Shown here in pieces: positions 35,095 through 46,019 of a DNA stretch of 64,000 nucleotides. The translations under genes and the position numbers were made by a program. The stretch lies in the NCBI GenBank assembly GCA_022453515.1, contig JAJNNY010000031.1, positions 310,001 to 374,000 on the forward strand, in the 5' to 3' direction. The notes beneath the pieces were generated by a model. That model ran no database searches. It was not told the DNA's origin and was given only the letters and a program-made list of their open reading frames with translations. How positions within the stretch are numbered: position 1 is the first letter of the stretch; each line of letters starts with the position of its first letter. Origin of the DNA: Astrocystis sublimbata. Its lineage: Eukaryota > Ascomycota > Sordariomycetes > Xylariales > Xylariaceae.

Positions 35095-36912
35095 ATGGCT
35101 CCAGCTTCGACCCAAGCTGCCGGTCAATCCCCAATTCAAGATGCCATGGGTGTCGAAAAGCTCCGTGCGCACCTCGGTCTTCAATCCAACTCCCATGCCA
35201 ATGTAGCTAGCTCGATCAGTGAGAAGATCAAGTCGTGTCTAGTATACAGTCGGCCTCATCTTGGTATACATGAAGGCTTCTTACCCATTGACAAGCTCAA
35301 TACAGTCCTGTGCGATAATTCCGTCAAAGCTTTGTTGCAGGAAGAATATCGCCCCGAAGTATACAGAGACATCTGCAACGAGCTAGATGTCTATCTATGC
35401 CGGCGACGAATCTTGGGTATTCTGCTTTGTATGTGCCCGCAGGACATATTACATCTTTTCGAACACTTCTTGGATGAAAACATCACAGATGAGGATTTGC
35501 CACTCAAACGGACGGGCAATCCCAGAGAATCAGGCTTCCGAACACGATCTAACAAAGAAAATATATCTATGATGAAGCATTGGGACAGCAACGAGATCAT
35601 TCTTTTTTACAGCTGGCAACCTATGTTCTTTGCGCCATTTTTCGACATCCAGGAGAAGGTGCTATACAATTACCTGCTAGATGAAGCCATACGACTCCCC
35701 TGGCTGAGCAATGAGTTCAAAACTAGAGGTGGTAACGGAATGGTACACCGGGTTCAAATACATCCGAGTCATCACAATTTCAGATCTAATCAAGTAAGAG
35801 ACCACTCGGGGGATAGTTATCGTATCATCCGAAACTTGAGCTGACGATTGAAAGCCTTCAGAAAGTCCACTCTATTTTGCACTAAAGGAGATCCCCAGTG
35901 ACGACGTTGAAACCTATCAAAAGGAATTGCTGGCACTGGAGAAGCCGCTGGTCCAGATGCAGAAGGAAAAGCATCTGATAAAGCTGCTTCTCACCTTCAA
36001 GCACGGAAACAAATACTACTTCCTTTTTGAATGGGCCGACGGCCATTTATGGGACTACTGGGATAAGTTCCCAAGGGGATCAGAGGATGCCATCGTGAAT
36101 TCAATGAATTCGATATGGCTGGCCGAGCAATTCCTAGGACTGGCAACAGCAGTAAAACGAATCCACGGACTCTCCACCTGGCAGAAGAAGATACGAGAAA
36201 AGTCAAAAGTCAAGGATAAAAACGAAAAGGAATGGGGTCGACACGGTGATATCAAGCCCCACAACGTATTGTGGTTCTCCTCCTATAGGATGGAAGGCTG
36301 CGTTTTGGTACTCTCTGACCTTGGCCTCACCCGATATCATTCGAGCGTCACAAGATCTCTAGTATCGCCTACTAGTCTCGAGGGGTATACAGATCTGTAT
36401 CGCCCCCCCGAAATGGATCTGCCCGGTCGCCATATATGCTCGAAGTACGACATATGGTCTCTTGGGTGCGTCTTCTTGGAGTTTTGTACATGGTGGTTGA
36501 AAGGTTCTAGGTCTGTTAGGGAGTTTGAGTCTCAAAGAGCTTCAGATAGTGGAATGCTTCAAGACCCTAAATATTTCGTCATAAACCCCAAAGTCAAGGG
36601 TGGAGATGCCCAGGTCAAACCAACGGTCTTAAGGGTATGATAAACAGTCCTTCTCATCGACCAGGATACTAATGATGCTTACAGTTGATCAAAACTCTGC
36701 GGGAAGATACAAACTGCGATGTCTTGATGGGATCGTTGCTGAACCTTATTGAAAACAACATGCTTGTTGTTGATAAGAAAAAGAGACTCGGGGCGGACTT
36801 TGTGTGCACAGAGCTCTCTCACATCCTTTCTCAGCTGAAAAGCCCGACATTAGGAGTGCCTCGCAACTTGCCATACTCGTCTGCAAAATCATCTAGACGT
36901 TTGCAGTTATAA
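35095..36912 (+). CDS. fungal-specific protein kinase with N-terminal extension (paralogue 1)
   Basis: Three exons, 35095-35793, 35855-36634 and 36685-36912, with introns of 61 and 50 nt (GTAAGA and GTATGA donors, CTGAC branch site, all joins in frame), giving 568 residues. The N-terminal 210 residues form a helical domain shared with the two genes at 38156 and 44985 (EGFLPIDKLNTVL, RRRILGILLCM, EIILFYSWQPMFFAPFF). The kinase domain follows: a loop around GGNGMVHRVQI, the ALKEI lysine, FLFEWADGHLWDYW at the hinge, a HGDIKPHNVLWF catalytic loop, SDLGLTR in place of DFG, a RPPEMD activation-segment end and KYDIWSLGCVFLEF. HGD instead of HRD and DLG instead of DFG are frequent in this fungal group, and Lys, Asp and Asn needed for catalysis are present. 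It appears intact. Substrate unknown. Confidence 0.85.
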
Positions 36913-38155
36913 CTATATATACGAAGCTAGCGAAAGTTGAAGAGGTGACTCGGGAAATCTCCGAGGCCAGCAGGAAGCGGATACAAGACGGTTAGTGTGA
37001 GTGTGAAGAACATAGTTCTAAACATCAATAAATGGCTGTTGGGGCTCCCGGCCTTCAAATTGTGGGTTGAAGTCAAAATTTGGAAATTGAAGCAATGATG
37101 AAATGCAATGAAATGTTTGAAGGCCCAAGTGTAATGATAATGAAACCAGAGAAAATCTTGAAAATATGGGGGAAAGGAGGGGGGCGTATGTAATGATCTA
37201 CGAAAGGGACGAGAGGGTGTTCATGTCCTTGACTAATCCGCAACATTGTATAAAGTATGTTATTCTTTGGCAAGTGTATAAATGGTCACCAAATTCCCGC
37301 TTGTTCCCCCAGGCCATGACAGGGTTACGCATGCGTGGAATCATGGGATGATATTAACTATATCGCAGGCACTTATGGATGCATGAATGCGACCGATGGA
37401 TCGGTGTAACAACTTGCAATGGGTCCTTCCATACCTAGGTAGTTCCTAAAGCCCACGAATCGCTTAAATAAGCTGCTCATACTTGTGGACCGCTTTTGCA
37501 GGAAGCGGGCCTGTCGGCCGAAAAAGAAAAGCTTGGGGGGATGGTGTTGACCCCGAAAAATGAGGCGCAACTAATCGGGTCGCGCCAGGCGAGCCAGGCT
37601 GCGCTGACTGGCTTTTTAGCAAGCCATACAGTATTAATTCTCACCTTACCGAATGACACCTACCACTTTTGGTTTCGACAGCAGCGGTCAGCATGTCTGT
37701 CATTCTAGGATGTGTGAATCTAGAGCGCGCACCATTGGTGTGGCACCCGCCAGATTCCCAAGTGTCCAATCAGTCGACGTGATCGACACACTGGTTGCTT
37801 GCCAGCTTGTTTCCTGGCCGCGGTGCATACCAATCGGATTCGAGGCCCACGGATAATACCTCATTTACTGGTTGTTTGATCCTTTCCCGGCGGCCGGTAA
37901 TTACAGAGATTGGAGTTTGGAAAGTCTGTGGTACGCGGACGATGAACTGCGAAGCCGAAGACCCCGCAAGGAGCAGAGCCTCACAAGTCTTTCCGTCAAC
38001 CTGTCCTATCGCTCCGCTCATCGGCCGTGATCCTTGTGATTGATAGATTCCACATTGACATATGTGCTGCTATATTTCTCTTTACCTTTGCTCAATCTAA
38101 AGCATGTTTCCCGTATTCATTCACCCTTGACGGTTTGCACATCCTCATCCTAGAT
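36913..38155. other. intergenic, nothing recognised
   Basis: Between kinase paralogues 1 and 2. Only short frames without family resemblance. Confidence 0.4.
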
Positions 38156-39902
38156 ATGCCTTTTTGCCCCTTTTTGTGGTGTCTTCCAAAAAAGTCCTCA
38201 GCAAATGCGCCCCCCACGCTCCCAACCATCTCTCCCGCGGTATCCAATGCAATGCCTCCATCATACTTCCAAAACACCACGGCCTCCCAACGGACGGCAC
38301 CGGAAGCTTCCACTAATTACCCGATGCTAACGCAGCTCAAGAATGAAGTCAGGGGGAAGTTCGTATCTGGCCAAGATGACAGCAAGAGATTTCTACCTGC
38401 TGATAGCCTCAAGAAGATGGTCACAGCAGAAGCTGTCCGGTCAGTCTTATGGGAGATCGGGATAAGAGAAGAAACAGAACTCAACCGCCTCACCCAAAGT
38501 ATTCTAAAGGAACGCCAGCGCTTGTTTTTGATTCTGGTTCTAATGACGTACGGCGGCAGTGTGCAGCGTGAAAAACTATCGTCTCTAAGACACCAAGAGT
38601 GGAATGTTATTAACGACAGTTCATTACCCTTTCGGGCGTTCGAGAAACATTTCACTCTCAATACCACTGATGACGCCAAGCCACCAACTTTCGAGCCTAA
38701 GGGTTGGGTTGATAATGATTTCATGCTTTTCGAAAAGCACCAGTGGTGTCTACTCACACCGGTTTTCGGGAGTGTGGACAAGTTCGTTCATCGATTGACC
38801 GACTCTTATATCATGCCGTATCTTGAAGAATCACCTGGCCCGGCAAGTAGTGGGTTCTTCAGTCAAGTCTATCGAGCCGAGATTCATATTGCACACATCG
38901 ATGCAAGACATATACCAGGATTGAGCGCAGTATGGTTGTAACACGTCGTCCTTGAAAACCCTTTTCGCTGATTCATTACAGAGCGCCAGCAGTGGTCGCG
39001 ATAGAATTGATGTCGCCATCAAGAAGGCTAGGGATGCTAAAGAGTTCATCGAATTCTTTGATAAAGAGGCGAAAAATCTTGAAAGAGTACAGAAATTCGT
39101 CTCCAAACATATCATTAAGCCTATAGCAGCCTATGAAAAGGGCACCGAACGATGCCTGCTTTTCCCGTGGGCTGATGGCGGGAACCTTGCCAACTACTGG
39201 GAAGGGCAGGACGAAAATCGTAGGGAACATAGGAACGTCCAGTGGATTTTGGGGCAGATCGAGGGTATCTGCTCTGCTTTGATGGTCTTGCACCAAGATG
39301 CAAATAACGGGTACGTGACATGCCAGAGCAACTCTTCTAACTCAATTGTGTCCAACACTAACATTGTCTAGTAAGCTGTCAAATCGTAGCCTTTCAAACG
39401 GAAAGAAAACACAGTTTACATTCTCAACGAATTTTGACTGATAAGTTAATCATTTTGCATGGAAAACTGACGTATAATAGGCCGGCATGGCGATCTCAAA
39501 CCCGAGAACATCCTGTGGTTCACATCGGACAGTGGAGGAGGATGCCTTAAAATTGCTGACATGGGTCTTTCTACATTCCACGACTCGGAGGCCAACACCA
39601 AGCAGCGAAGAAATGACAATCAGTTGACAAATACTCCATCGGGTACATTTCGATATGAGCCACCGGAAATGGATAAAGACCGAACGAGCAAAAACCCTCG
39701 ATCAAGGCAATACGATATCTGGTCTATGGGGTGCATCATGGTGGAGTTGCTCGTCTGGCTTCTATACGGTTCCGAGGCCGTGAAAAGGTTCAGAAACGCT
39801 ACACCCCAGTTCTGGGAGAGGACCTCAGGCACTACTAAATACTACGTTTCATCTTATGTCAATGCATGTCTAGACATGATGAACGAGTGTAACAAGGGCT
39901 AG
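38156..39902 (+). pseudogene. fungal-specific protein kinase, frame-broken (paralogue 2)
   Basis: Same architecture as the gene at 35095: an N-terminal domain (RFLPADSLKKMVTAEAV, ERQRLFLILVLMTYGG, DNDFMLFEKHQWCLLTPVFG) and a kinase domain (DVAIKKARDAKEF, LLFPWADGGNLANYW, HGDLKPENILWF, KIADMGLSTF, YEPPEMD, QYDIWSMGCIMVELL). Exons are about 38156-38929, 38982-39310 and 39481-39902. Intron 1 (52 nt, GTATGG donor, phase 0) joins cleanly. At intron 2 (GTACGT donor, AATAG acceptor) exon 2 ends in phase 2, while the HGDLKPEN frame needs phase 1. One G too many in GGG at 39309-39311 would explain this. The frame then stops after MMNECNKG, short of the C-terminal lobe seen in paralogue 1. It is therefore a likely pseudogene, unless the first break is a sequencing error and the short tail is natural. 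Confidence 0.7.
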
Positions 39903-40256
39903 ATTTCTAGGGCTTGGAATAGACTTCAATTTAGCTAATAATTCTCTAGGGCACAAAAGGGTCCATGTCCTCCTAAAGCCTCTACTCCAGGCTGGAGGAA
40001 TCCCTTCTATTTATGCTCCTTCTGGCAGCCCTTGAGGCCGGCTTCGGACCTTCCTCGGGTCTGCGGCAACGCCTCACTTATGCCTGTTGGCTGTCGCCTG
40101 CATACGGAGGTCCTCATGACCTTCTAGATCCGTAGCTCTGATCCAATCATCTATATATTCAGGGGTTTAGGGCGCGTAGGCTTCCTATTTGGGTAGCCCG
40201 GAAGTGACCCGTGTGACAACGAGGATCTGAAAGAGAAGGACTATATTTGCCGAGAT
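39903..40256. other. intergenic, nothing recognised
   Basis: Between the truncated kinase and the HET gene. It should include the HET promoter. No repeat or element was identified. Confidence 0.35.
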
Positions 40257-42899
40257 ATGTTGAACCTTGTTCGAAGAAGAGCTCTCGTGGTCGACGTATC
40301 AGACGAGTATAAGAGCTCCCCATCCCATCGCGAAATTGCGTCGGGATTGCACGCAAGGATGGTGATAATAAAGAAGAGTCCTGACGCCTGCTATGACATT
40401 CCTCCCGCCTTAATTTATGACGATGACAGAATTGACCAACGCAGAAAAACCCACTTTCGCCCTGACAGCGAAGGTGGAAAGCTCTCGCCTGGGGTCTCAA
40501 CACCCGCGGAGCGCCAGCTGAAAAATTCCCTGGATCAAACCACAATATCAACAAGCCAAGAAGGTCCACGGATTATTGTACGCTCTGCTACAGATTTATC
40601 TGATACACATCTAAGACCAACGACGAACAAAACACAGGAAGTGAGTAGATCTGCCCTCTTGTTGATTACAATCGGTACTGACCGACTTGCTTGATTTAGT
40701 ACGTTAGTGCCTCATGTCTGGCAACTCGCATATGAACTGACTGACTAATGTGCCGTCTTTGGTATAGAATGTTAGTAATGCAGGCAACTAACTACTCGAT
40801 CTGATCACTGACACCGGATCCTCCAAGGGAGTAAGTTCAAAATCCCTGCTGTTGCTATAGATTGGTGTTAATTTGATTAGTTTGTAAGTCTCTTCGGCCG
40901 CATTCCTACCAATCCAATTAGTGACATATTATTCTAGGGACCCACGAAACTCGACGACGTCTGGAAAGCTTTTCCTGACAATGAATTTGCGAAAGGTCTG
41001 CTCAGATCACCGTTGTGGGATGCACTTAAACATTCATTTCAAAGTAAAACCCCTGAATTGTGCCTCAACTGCAATGCAATCACCTCAGCCCGCCTCTTCA
41101 AAGCTCACATTGACCGGAACGAACTCGAAAAATCTTCGCGAGGATGTGATTTATGCCGGCTGCTCCATGATGCCCTGGGCACCCAAAGGGATGATTTACC
41201 TATTTTGATATCTCTGCGTCAAGATGGGTCAGTTGTAGGAATGAGTGATGGGCCAAATCTGCTCTCCATCTACGCCGACCCAGGTACAGAGACCTATTCG
41301 CATATTGAAGCCCAGTACTGATTACTTTGATATAGACAGTGGCATTTTCCAAGGGGCACAAATCGGGCTGCCGAAGCTTCCAGATCATGGCAGTCAAGAA
41401 CAACTTTTGCTGCTAAGAGAATGGATTCGAGTCTGCGACTCGACCCATGAAGCTTGTCGCCGCTCTAATACTAGGGAATTGAGAGCGAAACCGGTATCTC
41501 CCATGCCAACTCGTCTTGTGGACCTTGGTAGCCCTTTACGATTGGTAGTCATACAATATCGCGCCATCGTCCTACGTCGCTCTCAGTCACTGTTGGGGTG
41601 ACGCCAAAACTTTGTGTACTACCACTGAAAATATTTCTCAGCTTATGAAATCAATTGACTTAAACAGCCTGCCAGAAACCTTTCGCAATGCTATCCAAGT
41701 TACTCGCGGAATTGAAATTCAATACCTTTGGATTGACTCGCTTTGCATTATCCAAGATGATGAAGATGACTGGGAATACGAAGCAGCTCAAATGGAGCAG
41801 GTGTTTAGCTTGGCATACTGTACTTTGGGCGCCAGCTCATCCAAATCCTCGGAAGAAGGTTTCCTCTGTCCCCGGCATCCGCGGCCCTGTGTGCGCTTAG
41901 AACCTCCTGGCATAGGGAGGTTGTATGTGTGTCAGAATATCGACAATTTCAACCGTGACGTTGACCTAGGGGAACTCAACAGCCGAGGGTGGGTATTGCA
42001 AGAAAGGGCTCTCTCCCGGCGGTCTATCTTCTATACCGAAACTCAGGTGTACTGGGAGTGTGGGGAAGGTGTTCATTGCGAAACTCTTGCCCGTTTGAAG
42101 AAGTAAGACCGTCCCCGAAAAACATGATACTTCCATGAAGGCATTGAATCTTGAACTGAACTGTGAATCTAGTGCTAGAGCTGCTTTTCTTGGAGATGCG
42201 AAATTCCCCAACTCGGCTTTGGAATATTACCGTGACGGGAGGCAGATGCTTGTTCAGGACTTGTATGAACGATATTCCAAGCTTGCTTTTACGTATTCCC
42301 GAGATCGCCCTTTGGCTATCTTAGGTTTACAAGAGCGATTAGCCAGAGCGTTCAACACGCAGGGCGCCTACGGTCTGTTTGCCACGTACTTTGCGCGTCT
42401 GCTTCTATGGAAAAGATCTGGTAATCAGCCCATGAAACGCATAGAGCAGCGTTCCGGGGCGCATCCATGTGCTCCCACTTGGTCATGGTTCTCAAAAGTA
42501 GGCGCCATTGAGTATCTAGACCTCAAGTTTCAGGAGATCGACTGGGCGACGGATGATTTTGAAAATCCACTGAAACCTCAGCAATCCCTATCCACGAGGG
42601 GGTCGGACATCGGCGGAGCTGAAGTGACACTGCGCGGCCAAGCGAGGAAGCTGAAACCACCGGATTATGGCTTAAAAAGTTCCGTTATACTAGATGAGCT
42701 TCAAGATGCTCATGTCAACTTCAATGATCTGAGGTGTGTCGTCATCGGTAGGGATAAAGCTAGGATAGCTCCTGGTGTCATCAGGTATCACACACTTATC
42801 ATTCGCCAGTTGACAGAGGATATATATGAAAGGGCCGGGGTGGCATCCCTGAGCAAAGAACATGTGGCAGGAGAAGGGCATTGGGTCACGATTCAATAA
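40257..42899 (+). CDS. HET-domain protein with 3-nt microexons; one frameshift
   Basis: Heterokaryon-incompatibility (HET) proteins trigger non-self cell death in filamentous fungi. My model: 40257-40640, microexons 40700-40702, 40768-40770, 40828-40830 and 40881-40883, then 40938-41283, 41336-42102 and 42179-42899. All boundaries have GT and AG and agree in phase. Removing one extra base near 41545 gives about 742 residues. HET signatures are ELCLNCNAITSARLF, SSYVALSHCWGDAKTL, ETFRNAIQVTRGIEIQYLWI with DSLCIIQDDEDDW, GELNSRGWVLQERALSRRS, AAFLGDAKFPNSALEYY and RDRPLAILGLQERLARAF, ending CAPTWSWFSKVGAIEYLDL. The first exon (128 codons, Ser/Thr-rich) has no recognised domain and is joined only through the microexon chain. 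If that chain is not used, the gene starts near 40938 without a visible ATG. The frame break lies between SPLRLV and YNIAPSSY; pseudogene or sequence error cannot be separated here. Confidence 0.75.
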
Positions 42900-43356
42900 C
42901 CATGTACGATAATTACAGATTAGCGTGCAGAGCACTATAAACTACATCTCAACCATTATTTTCAAAGAGAGTACTTCTATGATTCCAGTCTTGAGGTGGC
43001 AGCGGATGGCCAACTGGTCCACATGGAACATACCATAAGGCTTCCAATGCTGCAGCATGCGCCTGCATACCCCACCTGCGCAGTTATCCAAGATGACGGC
43101 TTAGAAGCTCCCGATTTGCCTTCCAAGGCTTCTTAACCATTAGGCACACCCAGCCTCGACTGACCCAGTCAAAGTGCAACAATGTGCAATAATGCAAGAG
43201 ATGAGGCCTTTGAGTATCACGAATTACTCCATTACTTACAACAGACCGGATGACCTTATAAATTCGTAAGCGCTGGATTGTTGTGAGCCAGCAACTTCCA
43301 ACCTACTCTAAAATCAGACGTCTGTGGCTCGTCTAATTTTCTCGAAGCCTTTATAG
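42900..43356. other. intergenic, nothing recognised
   Basis: 3' flank of the HET gene and 5' flank of the DUF6594 gene. No supported feature. Confidence 0.4.
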
Positions 43357-44236
43357 ATGGAGTCCAACCAACATGCGCGTGAAAGTAACGACGAGAATAT
43401 TGTGCTCGAGGGACTCGCAGCACTACCATACCATGAGCGTTTGACACGGTTCATTCGTGGTTCCACCAAACATTGGGTTTCTGGTGGTGTCACGATTGTC
43501 GACTTTCGACCCTTGTACGCAGTCACTGTCCATCACCTCCAGTACCAACTTGCCACGGAGCTCGCCAAGATTGAGAAAACCACCGTGACAGATGAACAAC
43601 TGGAGAGAATCAGAGACGTTCTTCATAAGTACAGTAAGACACCCCTCATGTTGGAAGCACTGAATCGGCGGGCTTTGGATCGAACAAATCTCTGAAAAAC
43701 ACATAGCCAGTTCCCTTCGCAACTTTGAGTTCATCCATACAAATCGTTGGAACACACAGTTTGTAAAAGACATCGCAGCATCTCGGCTGGATAATGGCAA
43801 AGGGTCGAAGCTCCAGGCGGCAATCCTTGCCGAACACGGGCTCCAGGTGGGAGCATCGCATCGCAGTCTATTCAAGGACTTGGACCTTCTTGGTTCGTTT
43901 GATAGCGAGTTGATGCGGCAGAGTAGCGCCATCGGGCGAAGCTTGGGCACTGAGCGCATCGATGTCGTGGCCAGACAGGAGCGACTTATACAGACCCGCG
44001 TCATGACAAGGCGATTTCTATTTGCTATCGTTGGCGGATTGATCATTATCGTACCAATTCTCATATTGCTGGTCGGAGAGGAGGTACCAAAGTCCCTAGA
44101 GGTCATCTCAGCATCCATTGTCATTTTCGCAATTCTTGTCGCCTTCTTTACGAAGTTGGAACCGGAGAACCTCCTTGCTAGCACTGCGGCCTATGCTGCC
44201 GTGCTAGTGGGCGTCATCGGGAACAGGCATTGTTGA
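43357..44236 (+). CDS. DUF6594-type membrane protein
   Basis: A fungal-specific family (DUF6594) of unknown function, often found near HET and NLR genes. Exons are 43357-43633 and 43707-44236 with a 73-nt intron (GTAAGA donor, CATAG acceptor, phase 1), giving 268 residues. The N-terminal part has VDFRPLYAVTVHHLQYQLAT and the helix LAKIEKTTVTDEQLERIRDV. Exon 2 begins SSLRNFEFIHTNRWNTQFVK. The C-terminus has three hydrophobic segments: FLFAIVGGLIIIVPILILLV, VISASIVIFAILVAFF and the family end TAAYAAVLVGVIGN. The order matches the family, and no break is seen. It follows the HET gene at 457 bp in the same direction. Confidence 0.85.
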
Positions 44237-44984
44237 TAGGGTCAAGGACCTTGAACACACTGCCCAAGTAGGTACTTTCTATTTCCACCCCTTTTTGCTC
44301 TAATCAGTTCACACTTTGGTACCATCCCTTTGAGTAACTCAAAAGGGAAATAGCGGGGTTGTCGTACACAGCTGCCCCATTGAGGTCCACGCCCAAGGCA
44401 ACATCCACTTATTATATATAGCATGATCAATTGATGATGGACAGATGATAGTCTTACTGAGTTTATGCAATAATCCGGCTAGTGGGATAAGACGTGTAAT
44501 TTTTGCCCAGAAAACCTTGTAAGTAGGACCAGACTACTATCCGATGACAATTCCCTTAGGGGGCGGTGTGCCTTGTGTGTCCGCCTTGAGTGCGCCCGGG
44601 GCTGGGGTCCATGGTGCGGTGACGGTGGTGTGGTCCTACCTGTGGCGAAGTCAGGTGGAAATTACACTTTTCCTTGCCGATGATTACCAAGTGGAAAAAG
44701 GATCTCACATGTGCAATTCTCCACGTGGCGCATCCAGCGGAACGTGACACGGCACAAATTTGCCTGAGGGAGTGAATTCCTACTGAATTCCCCCCATTAC
44801 TATTTGTTAGGACTCATTTCGGGCGTGTTTATACTTTAAGGAAGTGTCCTTTCGCTTCGAACATCATCTAGGAGGTTAGTGCCGTCGTGATATATCTTTA
44901 CACTTATATACTGAAATAATCGATAGCTTGAACAAGTCACTCGAAGCTTTTACTATTCGCGCTTGATCGCACCCAGGACGAGCA
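44237..44984. other. intergenic, nothing recognised
   Basis: Between the DUF6594 gene and kinase-related paralogue 3. No supported feature. Confidence 0.4.
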
Positions 44985-46019
44985 ATGGAAGCGTGCTGCC
45001 CTCCAGAGGTTCTCAGCTCACTCTTTAAAACACACAAGATGCTTGCGAAAACATTCTGTCGCAAAAAGAAGACTGGTTCTCTTGAACAATTCTATCCTAA
45101 TGAGAAACTGAGTCAAAACGGGCCTCCATCTCCGAATTATAGGCTCTTGAAATTAAAAGCAGATGTGACGAGAAAGTACTCAAGGGGAGATGAGCCGAGA
45201 AGTCAGCAATTTCTACCAAATGACCAACTGAAAGAGCTGGTAACGAAGGACACTGTGCTTTTGGCTCTCCAGGAGACCACAATTGAACAACAATATCATG
45301 AAGATCTCGCGTCATGGGTCCTCCAACGCGGCATGCGATTATTCCTGATCCTTGTTCTGTTAACCCAGGGCTCAGCGGAACAGCTTTCCTCGTTGAGACA
45401 ACTTAAGAGCGATGGCGTTAATGACGACGTATTACCGCTCGGCTTCTCTACCACCAATGAACCTTTCTACGGATACTCATTAGCACCAGCACCGGCGGAA
45501 CACGCGCGAAAGTTCCATTCGTTCAAGACATGGGACGACAATGACCTCGTGCTTTTCGAAGGTTGCCAATGGAAATTCTTGGCCCCTGTATTCGGTGCCA
45601 GCAACAAGTTTCGTCACCACATAAACATTGAACAACCACTGCCTTTCATGAACTTGTCGAAGAAGCCAGAGAAAGGAATTCTTGGGGAAACCGTGTACGG
45701 GGAGATTCACCCAGCTCACATGGACTCGCGATGTCTCTCAGCATTAGGAAAGGTATGTGATATCCTTGCATATTGGCCAGTTTCTAAAGCTAACCAGTTC
45801 CTGGAGAACCATCCTGGTTTGCAGGGCATCCCGGTCTTTATCAAGCTAGTTCAACATTCGGACAACCTCAAATCGTTGTTCGATATTGATACCGGAAAGT
45901 TCACAGCTGCGCATCCTATCATTCCGACTCACCGTATTCGCCCAATCGCCGCTTACAAGAGGAGCGGCGATGACTTTGTCATATTCCAATGGGTTGATGG
46001 TGACAGCCCGTCGAAATAG
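44985..46019 (+). CDS. truncated kinase-family protein, N-terminal domain and N-lobe only (paralogue 3)
   Basis: Clearly related to the genes at 35095 and 38156: QQFLPNDQLKELVTKDTVLL, MRLFLILVLLTQGSAEQLSS, DNDLVLFEGCQWKFLAPVFG and GETVYGEIHPAHMD match paralogue 2 block by block. The frame reads through 45753-45824, but this stretch looks like a true 72-nt intron (GTATGT donor, GCTAACC branch site, TTTGCAG acceptor). It lies where paralogue 2 has its intron, and it is divisible by three and stop-free. Spliced, the protein has 320 residues. It ends soon after the kinase hinge (DDFVIFQWVDGDSPSK), so the catalytic loop and the C-lobe are missing. No matching sequence follows in the next few hundred bases. 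Either a degenerate gene or a domain-only protein. An alternative start is the ATG at 45039. Confidence 0.7.
   Translation: MEACCPPEVLSSLFKTHKMLAKTFCRKKKTGSLEQFYPNEKLSQNGPPSPNYRLLKLKADVTRKYSRGDEPRSQQFLPNDQLKELVTKDTVLLALQETTIEQQYHEDLASWVLQRGMRLFLILVLLTQGSAEQLSSLRQLKSDGVNDDVLPLGFSTTNEPFYGYSLAPAPAEHARKFHSFKTWDDNDLVLFEGCQWKFLAPVFGASNKFRHHINIEQPLPFMNLSKKPEKGILGETVYGEIHPAHMDSRCLSALGKVCDILAYWPVSKANQFLENHPGLQGIPVFIKLVQHSDNLKSLFDIDTGKFTAAHPIIPTHRIRPIAAYKRSGDDFVIFQWVDGDSPSK

Noticed and set aside
40159..40569. Minus-strand frame opposite the first HET exon
   Set aside because: Shadow of the plus-strand frame, which is better supported by splice phase.
40815..40860. tRNA-like B-box (AGTTCAAAATCCC)
   Set aside because: No matching A box, acceptor stem or cloverleaf could be folded around it; the bases are explained as intron sequence.
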